Shown here in pieces: positions 1 through 7,683 of a stretch of 22,465 bases of DNA (the first letter of the stretch is position 1; each line of letters begins with the position of its first letter). The notes under the pieces were generated by a model. The model worked only from the letters and a program-made list of their open reading frames with translations. It searched no databases and was not told the origin of the DNA. The DNA is from a virus. The DNA is taken from the IMG/VR virus record IMGVR_UViG_3300047649_000007, positions 34,366 through 56,830 of that record, one strand, 5' to 3'. Made by a program: the position numbers and the translations under genes.

Positions 1-135
1 TTTATTAAATACCGTTGGGTCTGCCAGTCCATTCGTCATTCCGTTAATTGCGGCTGCATTCGTCGGATAATTTGCATCTGGCGTCATGTTTGCGTTTGCT
101 GAATCGAATGGAATAATGTTGTTTGTTCCTGCCGT
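1..135 (-). CDS. Tail-fibre-type protein, N-terminal 45 codons (runs off the window), apparent ACG start
   Basis: The open frame begins directly after the stop of the DUF2612 gene and runs off the window edge. Read with methionine at the first codon it begins M-A-G-T-N-N-I-I-P-F-D, then NANMTPDANYPT and later NGMTNGLADPTVFNK. From memory, this resembles the conserved N-terminus of tail-fibre or tail-associated proteins of contractile phages, which attach the fibre to the baseplate. No ATG, GTG or TTG lies between the upstream stop and this conserved block. The codon where ATG is expected is ACG (135-133), 5 nt after a strong Shine-Dalgarno AGGGGGTGA. The first in-frame ATG (87-85) has no visible ribosome site and would remove the conserved start. 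Either ACG is used, or the gene is silenced by a T-to-C change, or this is a sequencing error. Confidence 0.6.
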
Positions 136-714
136 TTAGCTCACCCCCTGTGGTAGCCAGTAGCCTTCGCCCCAACCACCAAATGCTTCTGTTTCAAGTC
201 CCCAAGTAAATATCTTGTTTGATGTAATGTTGATTATCAAGTTAACACCCTCTGGGCGTGGAACAATTACACCGTGTGAAATCAGATCACTTATAATTGA
301 AGTTGTCACGCCGTATACAATGACGTTAAGTGACATGTCTTGATTGTCCTGCACATAAAAATACAGCCCCGTGTTACCGAGAGCTGTTTGAAATAGGCCG
401 TAAAGTCCGGGCGCGGTACCATCAAACTGTGCCTCTGCGATTGTGGACTTTAGCACTAATCGATATGTGGTATCATCCATAAGAGCCGATACACCGTCAG
501 ATGGTTGGAATGGTAAAAGGCGCGGCCTGTTGAGAATAACCCCCAGCGCGTCAAGCTGCACACCTACAGCAGTATCAAGATCATAATTGGTGTAAAAGTT
601 AATCAAAAAGTTTTGAATATCATTCACAATGCTTAACGCTGAGGTAAGCCACGCGATAAATTTGGGCTTTGTGGCATGTTCGGAAGTAATGAGGTTCAAA
701 TAATCATCAATCAT
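136..714 (-). CDS. Baseplate/tail protein of the DUF2612 family
   Basis: This 192-aa protein matches the DUF2612 family of phage proteins. It sits between baseplate J and the tail fibre, the position held by P2 gpI and Mu gp48. By analogy it probably links the baseplate wedge to the fibre. Recognisable features are the N-terminal helical stretch (residues 1-50), the segment with AVGVQLDALGVILNRPR at about 50-66, and the aromatic, glycine-rich tail (WGLETEAFGGWGEGYW). The ATG overlaps the TAA of baseplate J by one base (TAATG), which indicates translational coupling. The family call is from recognition of sequence and position; no catalytic activity is expected. Confidence 0.8.
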   Translation of the reverse strand: MIDDYLNLITSEHATKPKFIAWLTSALSIVNDIQNFLINFYTNYDLDTAVGVQLDALGVILNRPRLLPFQPSDGVSALMDDTTYRLVLKSTIAEAQFDGTAPGLYGLFQTALGNTGLYFYVQDNQDMSLNVIVYGVTTSIISDLISHGVIVPRPEGVNLIINITSNKIFTWGLETEAFGGWGEGYWLPQGVS

Positions 715-1883
715 TAATATCCCCCCAAAACTGTAATTGTGCCAGCCTCCGCAACTTCATTCCATGCAACCGTAACTGAACTGCCGAAGCTGCCGCCATT
801 TTTATTAATGGCTAGAGAAGTAATGGCAAAGGTTGGGGTTGACATATCCGGTGTAGCAGAAAAGGCAGGAATATAAAGTGAAGATGCTTGCACTGACGTT
901 CCAATTGGTAGTGTATTAAGATAGTCCTGAATATTGGTTATGATTTGAGCTTGAATTGCTTGCGTGTACCCTACAAGCTGCAAAACTGTAATGTCAACCC
1001 CGATAGTGTCATAAATAGGTCGTGAAAAGTTGGTTGTGCCGCCGATAGAATAAGTGAGCGGCAAGGTAACCGCTGTTGTACCGTAAGTGCCGCAGCCCTC
1101 TGTTTTGCCTATTGCTATCGCCGCCGCCACGTCATCGTCAGTGCCACCCTCGGCCACCGGTGCAATAGAATGAGCCGGAACGCCGTTGCTGTCGGTAGAG
1201 CTTGTATTGTTTTCGTAAATATTCGCTCTTGTCACACCGTCTACCGCTTGCACCGCAGCGGTTGTACCATTGATAGGAGTCTGTGACGGTAACGAAACAC
1301 TTGTGCTTTGTCTTAGTCGTAGCTCTGTGTCTGTCTCAACTGGAACGCCTACCGTTGGAGTAGCGGGGTTTGTAACACTGCTCCATCCGTATTGAGGTGT
1401 TACTGTACTCTGAATATCCCCTATTGCTGCTGTGATTGCTCCGCTTGTTTCACATGTTACCGTAGCGGTCAAAATACCGCCGGTAGGGATTGTAGTGTTT
1501 AAAGGTAAATCCCACAGGTATCCCGAAACATCCTGCACAACGCCCGCCGGAATAACCGTTCCTGCCGTACCCGTAATGGTCACAAGGCATGTAGAATAGG
1601 TTGCCGCAAGTCTCTGCAAGCCGTTCAATTTTATCAAGCTGTCAAGAGCCGAACCAATTGCAAGTGAGGGTGATTGATTGTTTACAGCCAATTGGCAGAG
1701 CTGCATAGCATCGTTTAAAGCGGACGATATAGCACTAAGGTATTGATAGTCTTGACTGTCATTTGCAAGGTAGATATCAGTGCCAAATATGCTCTGCGCT
1801 TGGCTGACTAACTGGTTAAGAATATCATTGTAAGAGGGCATTACAAGTCCTGCATTCGAAAGGTAAGGCACCACATAAGCCAT
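714..1883 (-). CDS. Baseplate J-like protein
   Basis: This 389-aa protein has the features of the baseplate J family (P2 gpJ, Mu gp47, related to T4 gp6), which forms the wedge ring of contractile baseplates. The N-terminus carries the typical block with SIFGTDIYL near residue 35, followed by helices with ALDSLIKLNGLQRL. The middle has ETDTELRLRQ (about residues 184-193), a family hallmark, followed by the segment with VQAVDGVTRANIYEN. The C-terminal third is beta-rich. The start is ATG immediately after the TAA of the preceding gene, with GGGGGTGA as SD. Length is normal for the family. Confidence 0.9.
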   Translation of the reverse strand: MAYVVPYLSNAGLVMPSYNDILNQLVSQAQSIFGTDIYLANDSQDYQYLSAISSALNDAMQLCQLAVNNQSPSLAIGSALDSLIKLNGLQRLAATYSTCLVTITGTAGTVIPAGVVQDVSGYLWDLPLNTTIPTGGILTATVTCETSGAITAAIGDIQSTVTPQYGWSSVTNPATPTVGVPVETDTELRLRQSTSVSLPSQTPINGTTAAVQAVDGVTRANIYENNTSSTDSNGVPAHSIAPVAEGGTDDDVAAAIAIGKTEGCGTYGTTAVTLPLTYSIGGTTNFSRPIYDTIGVDITVLQLVGYTQAIQAQIITNIQDYLNTLPIGTSVQASSLYIPAFSATPDMSTPTFAITSLAINKNGGSFGSSVTVAWNEVAEAGTITVLGGY

Positions 1884-2234
1884 TTATTGATTCACCCCCA
1901 CTGTAACATTTCCGTAAGTTGTGTTTACCACTGCGGATGCTGTATAGGTTTTATTTTTGTAGCTACTCAAGTAAGATACAATACTATTTACACTCGGTGT
2001 CTCCATAATCCGCGATTGTACAATAAGGTCAATGGCCGTGACATTCGGTGCGCCACCGTTTGTACCTAGAATCTGCTGAAACATTGGTAGGCCGTCTGTG
2101 GTGTCTTCCCACCACTCGCCTTGAAACATAAGTAATTTGGTTTGAATGGCCTGAGTAACTGCATCTGCATCCGTGTAAAAACTGCTAAATCCAAAAGTAT
2201 AATCTCCATTGGAATCAAGTTTTCTATATCTCAT
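1884..2234 (-). CDS. Baseplate wedge protein, gp25/Mu gp46-like
   Basis: This 116-aa protein starts MRYRKLDSNGDYTFG and continues with the block GEWWEDTTDGLPMFQQILG. That N-terminus is typical of the small baseplate protein in the gpW/gp25-like slot (Mu gp46) directly upstream of baseplate J. Such proteins join the inner baseplate to the start of the sheath. A frame extending upstream to 2351 overlaps the lysozyme gene. I chose the ATG at 2234-2232 because the family block begins there and a GGGTGA SD, which includes the stop of the spike gene, lies just before it. The gene ends directly against the ATG of baseplate J (TAAATG). Confidence 0.82.
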   Translation of the reverse strand: MRYRKLDSNGDYTFGFSSFYTDADAVTQAIQTKLLMFQGEWWEDTTDGLPMFQQILGTNGGAPNVTAIDLIVQSRIMETPSVNSIVSYLSSYKNKTYTASAVVNTTYGNVTVGVNQ

Positions 2235-2238
2235 CGTG

Positions 2239-3192
2239 TCACCCGTTACCCGAATATGTGCCGTTGCAATACATTCCCCATTCTGCATCACGGCGCCGTA
2301 AAAGACCTGATACAAGTTCACCGTTTGCATTGGCGTATGCATCAAAATCACTTTTTAAAGTAGTAGAATCTGCACCCTTTAACATATCAGTTTTGAGAGT
2401 TGAACCTGAAAGGTTTCCTGCACCGAGGTTATAACAAAAGTCCACAAGTGCATCAAACTGGTTTTGCTTCAAAGTAAAATCTATGAAAATAGACTGAACA
2501 GAGCTTACATAAGATGCTAAATCACATATTAACAGTTGTTCGCCTGTTCCTCCCTCTCCCCCTGTCAACGGAGGTGTGAAGCTCGAAGGCAATGTACCTG
2601 TATGCCCATATCCAATTGTCTGATTTCCAAATCCGTCATCATACCAGTTGGCTTCAAAACCCTCCCAACTTTCAATAAATGACAGCAGTGCATTACTTAC
2701 GCCAAGAGAAGCATTTACACCTGTTCGCGTGATTTCACTATAGTTGGCGGGAGAGACTATATTGCTTGCAGGAGCTGAGGGAAATAAAATAGCTACAGCG
2801 TGGTTTAAACTGTGACTTTGCTGTATCTGCACGTTTTGACTCTGCGGTGTTCCTGAACCTGTCAGACCACCTAAATTAAGTATGGCTGAAATATCATGGT
2901 CACAGTAAATAAGTAGGCAGTAACCGCCCTGCTGCGGGCTAGAGCCAATGTAAGGTGTATCGGATATAGTAGGTTGGTCTACCGTCTGATTGTTTCCTTG
3001 ATTGTCAACTAAGGCAGTAGTAGCAATGGGTTTGACTGTGAGTGTATTGGTATCTGTATCAACTGCTGTAATGGTTGCTATGTCAGCAACATGAATACTT
3101 TGCATAGCGTAATTTTTAGATGCTTCAAAGGCGAGTGCCTGCCCTACCGTGTCGGGGTTTGCGGCTGCTATGCGTTCTGTTGGTGTAAACAT
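2239..3192 (-). CDS. Baseplate spike: Gp138-type OB domain fused to T4-type lysozyme
   Basis: This 317-aa protein has two parts. Residues 1 to about 150 look like the N-terminal OB-fold domain of phage Gp138-type spike proteins, ending near NHAVAILFPSAP. Residues about 165-317 are a GH24 (T4-type) lysozyme: Glu177 in SWEGF, Asp186 in YDD and Thr192 in NQTIGYGH have exactly the E-9-D-6-T spacing of T4 lysozyme Glu11/Asp20/Thr26. It probably punctures the outer envelope and cleaves peptidoglycan glycan strands during infection. It follows the hub gene, as expected for a gp27/gp5-like pair. In T4 gp5 the lysozyme is central and a beta-helix follows. Here the lysozyme is at the C-terminus and no needle is visible. 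Confidence 0.88.
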   Translation of the reverse strand: MFTPTERIAAANPDTVGQALAFEASKNYAMQSIHVADIATITAVDTDTNTLTVKPIATTALVDNQGNNQTVDQPTISDTPYIGSSPQQGGYCLLIYCDHDISAILNLGGLTGSGTPQSQNVQIQQSHSLNHAVAILFPSAPASNIVSPANYSEITRTGVNASLGVSNALLSFIESWEGFEANWYDDGFGNQTIGYGHTGTLPSSFTPPLTGGEGGTGEQLLICDLASYVSSVQSIFIDFTLKQNQFDALVDFCYNLGAGNLSGSTLKTDMLKGADSTTLKSDFDAYANANGELVSGLLRRRDAEWGMYCNGTYSGNG

Positions 3193-3212
3193 ATTTCACC
3201 TCAATTCCTTAT

Positions 3213-4289
3213 TTAATTTAATCCCTGTAAATATTCTGGGATGTTTCCCGCTTGTGAAACCGCCGTAATGTCAGAATACCATGCGTTGCCTCTTGTATCG
3301 CCATTGTGGTTGATGGATATAACACGGTATAGCCCCTCGGGGTCAAGCGCCCATTTTACGCCTATGCCTGCTGAAAAGCTGCCTACCGTAACCATTTGCT
3401 CCGTGATTTCCGAATTAGAGACGTGCACGAAACCGTAAAGTTGAATTGCAGGGTTTAGAAGTGATCGTGCTGCTATTCCTTGATCTTGCTGTTGTGGATT
3501 GCCTATAAGCCCTGTTTTTTCGTTTAACTCTATCGCTTGCTTCAAGTTTCCGGGTAGAGTGTCAGCTGCATCTGAATTGGCAATTATATAGAGCTGCCCG
3601 CCCTCAATAAACCAAGTACCGTTTATGGTCTTTGCCATGTCTGACAGTGTTTCTCTTGCCAAATTGTGAACTGAGAAGCCTTTGGCAAGCTGTATTTTAT
3701 CAAGCGCAGGGCTGGCATAAGCTAGTGTGACGGGCACTGCTGCTTTATTCGCAATGTTATTTACAATTGCGCGCGCCGATTGCCCTTTTGCAACTGTGAA
3801 ATTTGCAAATCCGTATTGATAGAACTGCCCGCCGTCCATAGCCAAAACATTAAGTACCATTTCGGTTCCGTTGAGCTTTGAACGGGTACACATCAAAATA
3901 TCACCATCAAAGATTTCGCCGGGGTTATTACTATATCCGGCTTGCAAGACTAATCTGTAGCCCTCTTGTATAATCTGATTTTCAGTTTCGGCATTTAGAT
4001 TATAGATTGTGATGTTACAGATATTTGGATAATACAGAGCGTAATGTTGTGCGCTGAACGTGCATCTTAGCTGTGAAACGTCTATAATTTGGTCAGTAGA
4101 TTGCGGCTTTGTAAAATCTTGCATGGCTTGTTGACTTGCAACAGTGGAACTAAATTGAGGGTACTGGATAGCAGATGATGCGTGCTTATATATTTGGCAT
4201 TTATAGCTCCGCATCCAGTTTGCGGTAGAGGAAATAACTTTGGGCGTTTCACCAGTTGTATAGGTTGGTAACCCGCTTGTATTTGCCAT
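3213..4289 (-). CDS. Baseplate hub protein (gp27/gpD-like)
   Basis: This 358-aa protein has the composition and motifs of phage hub proteins that form the trimeric ring below the tail tube and carry the spike. An early beta domain carries NICNITIYNLNAETENQII, followed by LQAGYSNNPGEIFDGDIL, both typical of the hub family. Later come a DMAKTINGTWFIEGGQLYI block and the C-terminal GLYRVISINHNGDTRGNAWYSDI. The spike-lysozyme gene follows after 20 nt. The start is ATG with GAAAGGAGTG upstream. It is the first tail gene after the RDD moron, so its 5' region carries stem-loops (4320-4450) that may affect its expression. Confidence 0.85.
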   Translation of the reverse strand: MANTSGLPTYTTGETPKVISSTANWMRSYKCQIYKHASSAIQYPQFSSTVASQQAMQDFTKPQSTDQIIDVSQLRCTFSAQHYALYYPNICNITIYNLNAETENQIIQEGYRLVLQAGYSNNPGEIFDGDILMCTRSKLNGTEMVLNVLAMDGGQFYQYGFANFTVAKGQSARAIVNNIANKAAVPVTLAYASPALDKIQLAKGFSVHNLARETLSDMAKTINGTWFIEGGQLYIIANSDAADTLPGNLKQAIELNEKTGLIGNPQQQDQGIAARSLLNPAIQLYGFVHVSNSEITEQMVTVGSFSAGIGVKWALDPEGLYRVISINHNGDTRGNAWYSDITAVSQAGNIPEYLQGLN

Positions 4290-4325
4290 GATGCACTCCT
4301 TTCATTAAAAATGGGCATAAAAATA

Positions 4326-4341
4326 GCACCCTTTCAGATGC
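4326..4341 (-). terminator. Stem-loop with TATTTTTATGC tail upstream of the hub gene
   Basis: On the minus strand GCATC pairs with GGTGC (one G-U) around a 6-nt loop and is followed directly by TATTTTTATGCCC (4325-4313). The same T-rich tail follows hairpins at 12534-12546 and 20286-20306. The stem is short, so termination would be weak. It is the last of three hairpins between the moron and the hub gene. An alternative hairpin, ATGCT-CGAA-AGCAT, overlaps it. Confidence 0.45.
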
Positions 4342-4355
4342 TTTCGAGCATAATA

Positions 4356-4381
4356 AAAGCCTCACCATAAGGTAAGGCTTT
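4356..4381 (-). terminator. Rho-independent-type terminator, second after the moron
   Basis: On the minus strand AAAGCCT and AGGCTTT form a 7-bp stem that continues, across one mismatch, into ACC/GGT around a short TTAT loop. TTTTATTATGC follows. This is a good minus-strand terminator about 70 nt below the RDD gene, and it would stop moron transcription before the hub gene. Confidence 0.6.
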
Positions 4382-4411
4382 AAAATAATATCAGAAATAA
4401 TTTTTGAACAT

Positions 4412-4445
4412 GAAAAAGCTCCCAATTTATGGTCGGAAGCTTTTC
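4412..4445 (-). terminator. Terminator hairpin directly after the RDD gene
   Basis: Only a few bases past the stop of the RDD/zinc-ribbon gene, the minus strand has GAAAAGCTTCC and GGGAGCTTTTTC arms around an 11-nt loop. One mismatch and one bulge interrupt the stem, which ends in TTTTTCATG. This is terminator-like, with A-rich and T-rich flanks that could work on both strands. Confidence 0.55.
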
Positions 4446-4448
4446 ACA

Positions 4449-5030
4449 TTATTTTGTTTGAACCCCACAGTCGGGGCAATACATAGTATCCGGTGTAAAA
4501 GCTCTACCACATTTCGGACATTGCCTATTAGGTGTCCCTATTTTTGTACCGCATTTACGGCAGTATACAGTTCCTGTAGGATTTGAATTATAACAATTTG
4601 GGCATATAGCTGGGCTATTAGCTTCTTGGTGAGTTGCTTCCCACACCACTTTTTGGCATACTAAAGTTCCTGCTATTTTATCATGTAGTGCTTGTTTGCG
4701 CCCATCAAATGCAGCTATTATGTATCCAATAAGTAATATGATAGCCGAAATATACTTGGAAAAATATCTTCCGGTTGCTTTCCCAAAAGAAATTTTATTA
4801 CCGTTTAAATCGGTTACAACAATTCCCATTGCCGTTTTCCCTAATGTTGCTTGCAAATCTGATGATTCCATTAACGAAAAATATAACCACGAAATACCCA
4901 TTATTATAAAAAAAGAGAAAGACCCACAGACAAATACTGCAATCAGTTCTGGAATAAGAAGCACTAATGAATCTATTATATATGCCACAAATCTTGTAAA
5001 AAATCCTGCATACCATCCTATACCGTTCAC
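4449..5030 (-). CDS. RDD-family membrane protein with two C-terminal zinc ribbons (moron)
   Basis: Residues 1-127 form an RDD membrane domain: Arg13 and Asp20 in the first helix (TRFVAYIID), a second hydrophobic helix at about 27-55, LQATLGKTAMGIVV at 59-72, SFGKATGRYF, a third helix at about 92-108, and the closing block with Asp117 in LHDKIAGTLV. A C-terminal tail carries two CxxC...CxxC zinc ribbons (Cys143/146/157/160 and Cys171/174/185/188). RDD proteins are small integral membrane proteins, mostly of unknown function. This one has no virion role I know of. It interrupts the tail operon and has its own promoter and terminators, so it is best read as a moron expressed from the lysogen. 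The GTG start is chosen because AAGGAG lies 8 nt upstream. Confidence 0.88.
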   Translation of the reverse strand: MNGIGWYAGFFTRFVAYIIDSLVLLIPELIAVFVCGSFSFFIIMGISWLYFSLMESSDLQATLGKTAMGIVVTDLNGNKISFGKATGRYFSKYISAIILLIGYIIAAFDGRKQALHDKIAGTLVCQKVVWEATHQEANSPAICPNCYNSNPTGTVYCRKCGTKIGTPNRQCPKCGRAFTPDTMYCPDCGVQTK

Positions 5031-5067
5031 GCCACAATCTCCTTAAACACAAATAAAGTCTATTTGA

Positions 5068-5096
5068 ATTTTATACCATTGTTAGGAGAGTGTCAA
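5068..5096 (-). promoter_or_regulatory. Sigma-A-type promoter for the RDD moron
   Basis: On the minus strand a perfect -35 TTGACA (5096-5091) is followed after exactly 17 nt by TAAAAT (5073-5068, five of six matching the -10 consensus). Transcription would start near 5061, giving a leader of about 30 nt with AAGGAG and then the GTG start. The -35 lies 4 nt past the stop of the plug gene, so the promoter came with the moron and does not overlap the tail genes. Confidence 0.8.
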
Positions 5097-5099
5097 TAA

Positions 5100-5423
5100 T
5101 CAAACTTCATAATCCCAATAAAGGGCAAAATTAGTTGCAAGGTTCGTATTATCTGGAACTAGAACTGACTGGTCTCCAATGTTCCACAGTACCGCCGAAC
5201 CTATGCCCATGTATTGATATTGTTCTAAAAGGTTTGTCCCCGGCAAAAGTGGAATACCTAAAACAAGTGGATTTTTATTAGAATCATAAATGCCCAGTAC
5301 CCAATAATTAGCCATTGTGTTATAGGATAAAGTGAAATTCAAAGTTAAGTTTTTAGTGTTGCCGGGGATGTTACAGTAAAAAGTTTGGTTGGGGTCAGTT
5401 GTAAGCGGAATTTGAGATATCAT
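5100..5423 (-). CDS. Baseplate plug-type protein
   Basis: This 107-aa protein (MISQIPLTTDPNQTFYCNIP at the start) is beta-rich, with the block MANYWVLGIYDSNKNPLVLGIPLLPGTNLL split over its centre. This pattern belongs to small phage proteins called baseplate plug or tail-hub associated proteins. They are usually encoded between the Dit-like protein and the hub, as here. It probably closes or supports the central channel of the hub. The ATG at 5423 overlaps the upstream stop (TAATG). A TTG two codons earlier (5429) is the alternative and sits closer to GGGGAG, so the exact start is open. Confidence 0.7.
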   Translation of the reverse strand: MISQIPLTTDPNQTFYCNIPGNTKNLTLNFTLSYNTMANYWVLGIYDSNKNPLVLGIPLLPGTNLLEQYQYMGIGSAVLWNIGDQSVLVPDNTNLATNFALYWDYEV

Positions 5424-6013
5424 TACCAAAACTTCTCCCCACTGTTAAATTGTGAAAGCACGCCCGAGTTTATAGGAGCAAATGCAGGGCTTGACGGCGT
5501 TAAAACACTTACCTTGCCTTTGCTTTTTGACTGTGCAACCTGTGCAAAGATACTGGTTGCAGGAGCAGGGGCGGCGGGTATAGTCGATATTGAGACTGCC
5601 TGCGCATCAGTAATTATAAGTTGTTGCAATATTACCGTTGCCTTAATTGCACTCATGGTGGTGTTATCTTTGGTAATTATGCAGGACTTAATAATCATGC
5701 TTTGGTAAGTCTGCAATGATGTTTGAATGGTTAAAATTTGGGCTTTTTGCCACAAACCCATTAACATTGCCACTGCTGTCTGACTTCGCGTTAAACCACT
5801 AACGTCAAATTGACCGCGTACAATGCTTGCAAGACAATCAGACTGGAAAATCTGCATGGTGTATAAAATTGGCTGCGCAAATACATGGTCATTGACATTT
5901 GCCCCTGTTTGAACAGGATTTACAGTAATTTGATTCTCAAAATCATGGTTTTCGCTGATTGTCGCGTCGAAAAAATATCCGCCGATTGCGCATTTTACAT
6001 ACGCTAAGCTCAT
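5423..6013 (-). CDS. Dit-like phage tail protein
   Basis: This 196-aa protein begins MSLAYVKCAIGGYFFDATISENHD. It carries NPVQTGANVNDHVFAQPILY at about residues 32-51, a pattern of the N-terminal domain of Dit-like (distal tail) proteins of contractile phages. The last 55 residues are rich in Ala, Pro and Ser and look like a flexible tail. It follows the tape measure and precedes plug, hub and spike, so it likely joins the tail tube end to the hub. Its ATG overlaps the tape measure stop by 4 nt (ATGA), which indicates coupled translation. Confidence 0.75.
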   Translation of the reverse strand: MSLAYVKCAIGGYFFDATISENHDFENQITVNPVQTGANVNDHVFAQPILYTMQIFQSDCLASIVRGQFDVSGLTRSQTAVAMLMGLWQKAQILTIQTSLQTYQSMIIKSCIITKDNTTMSAIKATVILQQLIITDAQAVSISTIPAAPAPATSIFAQVAQSKSKGKVSVLTPSSPAFAPINSGVLSQFNSGEKFW

Positions 6014-7683
6014 CGTGATACCCCCTGTATGCTCTTAATAAGCGCCGCTGTATTATTGGATTGCTGAACTGCGGCGGCGGTGCTCTGCGCTATTGTTTGA
6101 GGGTCACTTGAATTAGCATTAACTGTAATTTGTGGAGCATTTGTATAATTTACGCTACTGTTGGATGTACTCGAATTAGAGGGGCTGTTTGGGGCGGCGG
6201 CGGTGTAATCGGGGACGGTATAAACTTGATTAGGACTGGTTGCTGTTGCATAAGATGAAGCAATACTTGTACTGGCGCTTGGTGTAATGCCTAATTTCTT
6301 ATCTATGTTGGTAAATAAAGCATTGGAACCAGATACAGTTGAAAGCCATTTTATAGCAGATATGAAGTCTTTCCAAGCCTGACTATTACCTATCGCATTG
6401 GCAAAGTTAGTCCAATCTGTACCAAGACTCATTATGCCACTCTGCAAATCCTCAACAACCTTTAAGACATCACTTAAAGGCCCAACTAATGCTTTTTCAA
6501 AATCATAGCCGGCCATTTCTCCCATGTACTGATTGGTAAGTTTTATTTCCTCCATTGGAAGTTGTATACTATCAGCCCATTGCTCATTTACCGTTTGAAA
6601 GTCAGCCGGAAGTTGTAAAGTTGTCTTTTGATATTGCTGTAATGCCTGAAATTGCTTGTTAAGTGTGGGGTTTAAAGCTATTGTGCTGAGGTCTGCTGTG
6701 GTTTTTCCCATTGATGATAAAGTATTATTGAGCTGCCATGCGGCGCCGTCCGTAATCCACATTTGAGCTGCCATACTTTCAACATTGGTATTAGCTGTAG
6801 ATACTCCGTTTGCAATGCTGATTGAAAGGCCTGCTACAGCGATGGACGCAGCCAGTAAACCCGCCAAGCCTCCCGCTGCTACAGCTGAAGCCGTGCCAAT
6901 TGCGGCAATCCCTCCGGCTGCCTCTGTTGCTTCTGCCCCTAACCCTGCTCCGGCTGCCTCTGTTGCTTCTGCCCCTAACCCTGCTCCGGCTGCATCAGTT
7001 CCTGCGCCAAATAAACTAGTGGTGATCTTTTTAAGGCCACCCATGTTTTTACTGGCGAGAACTACCGCATCGGAAAGCCCAAGAACTGATTTTTTAGAAT
7101 CATCGACATTTTCGTTGTTTACAGTTGTAGATTGTGCTTGCTGCGGTCCATTCGCGGGTGAGGCTTGCTCGGCGGGATTTGACGATTGCTTAGAAGATGT
7201 AACGTTTACATCTTCCGATACTTGTTGATTTACAAACTTAGTACGTCTGACGTCCTTCTCAAATTCAGCAGTTTCATTTTTTGCGGACTCTTTAGGTTCA
7301 ACCTGTGATTCCCCAGGCATTACGCCCTTGAAAGTAAATGCCCGTATTTCATCAAGTATACTTTTAAAGGCTTTTGCCCCCGCCATGCCCGATGCAAACG
7401 CCCCGAAAACATTTCCCGACCGAACATTTCCCCACACATTTTCTATCTGCTTTAGCGACTTTTGAAGTTCGGCGACGGAGTTTAACTCTTGCTTAGATTG
7501 AGTAACACGATTTTTAGAATTTTTGGAGCGCTGCTGTGCAGACCCATCCGACTTCTGCGCTCCTTTTTCTGCATCAGTGTTGCTCTTTTCAATTTTTTTT
7601 TGCAGTGCAAGGAACTTTTTAGCTTCATCGCTGTCAAGGTCGAAGCCGAGACCAATTAAATAGTCTTCTATATGAATTGACAT
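6010..7683 (-). CDS. Tape measure protein
   Basis: This 557-aa protein lies directly downstream of the tail chaperone pair, the invariant place of the tape measure. It has a charged, coiled-coil-prone N-terminal third with a low-complexity Ser/Gln/Asn-rich stretch. A strongly hydrophobic Gly/Ala segment follows at about residues 257-292, typical of the membrane-active part of tape measures. The helical region after that leads to a Ser/Asn/Thr-rich C-terminus. At about 1.5 Å per residue it predicts a tail near 84 nm, which is an inference. It contains a perfect tandem duplication of 12 residues just before the hydrophobic segment. The ATG overlaps the chaperone fusion stop (TAATG). Confidence 0.88.
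   Translation of the reverse strand: MSIHIEDYLIGLGFDLDSDEAKKFLALQKKIEKSNTDAEKGAQKSDGSAQQRSKNSKNRVTQSKQELNSVAELQKSLKQIENVWGNVRSGNVFGAFASGMAGAKAFKSILDEIRAFTFKGVMPGESQVEPKESAKNETAEFEKDVRRTKFVNQQVSEDVNVTSSKQSSNPAEQASPANGPQQAQSTTVNNENVDDSKKSVLGLSDAVVLASKNMGGLKKITTSLFGAGTDAAGAGLGAEATEAAGAGLGAEATEAAGGIAAIGTASAVAAGGLAGLLAASIAVAGLSISIANGVSTANTNVESMAAQMWITDGAAWQLNNTLSSMGKTTADLSTIALNPTLNKQFQALQQYQKTTLQLPADFQTVNEQWADSIQLPMEEIKLTNQYMGEMAGYDFEKALVGPLSDVLKVVEDLQSGIMSLGTDWTNFANAIGNSQAWKDFISAIKWLSTVSGSNALFTNIDKKLGITPSASTSIASSYATATSPNQVYTVPDYTAAAPNSPSNSSTSNSSVNYTNAPQITVNANSSDPQTIAQSTAAAVQQSNNTAALIKSIQGVSR
6916..6987 (-). repeat. Perfect 36-bp tandem duplication inside the tape measure gene
   Basis: Two identical 36-nt units (6916-6951 and 6952-6987) stand head to tail, with the first 6 nt of a third copy following. 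In protein terms the unit reads GAGLGAEATEAA and is duplicated in frame, adding exactly 12 residues. The absence of any difference between the copies suggests a very recent event or active slippage. Confidence 0.95.

Noticed and set aside
4696-5046. A 116-codon plus-strand frame opposite the RDD gene
   Set aside because: It lies fully antisense to the RDD domain, which has clear family motifs, promoter and SD; the plus-strand frame has none of these.
6785-7228. A 147-codon plus-strand frame opposite the tape measure
   Set aside because: It is the antisense shadow of the Ala/Gly-rich tape measure, with repetitive Ala/Pro composition, no SD, and orientation opposite to every real gene.
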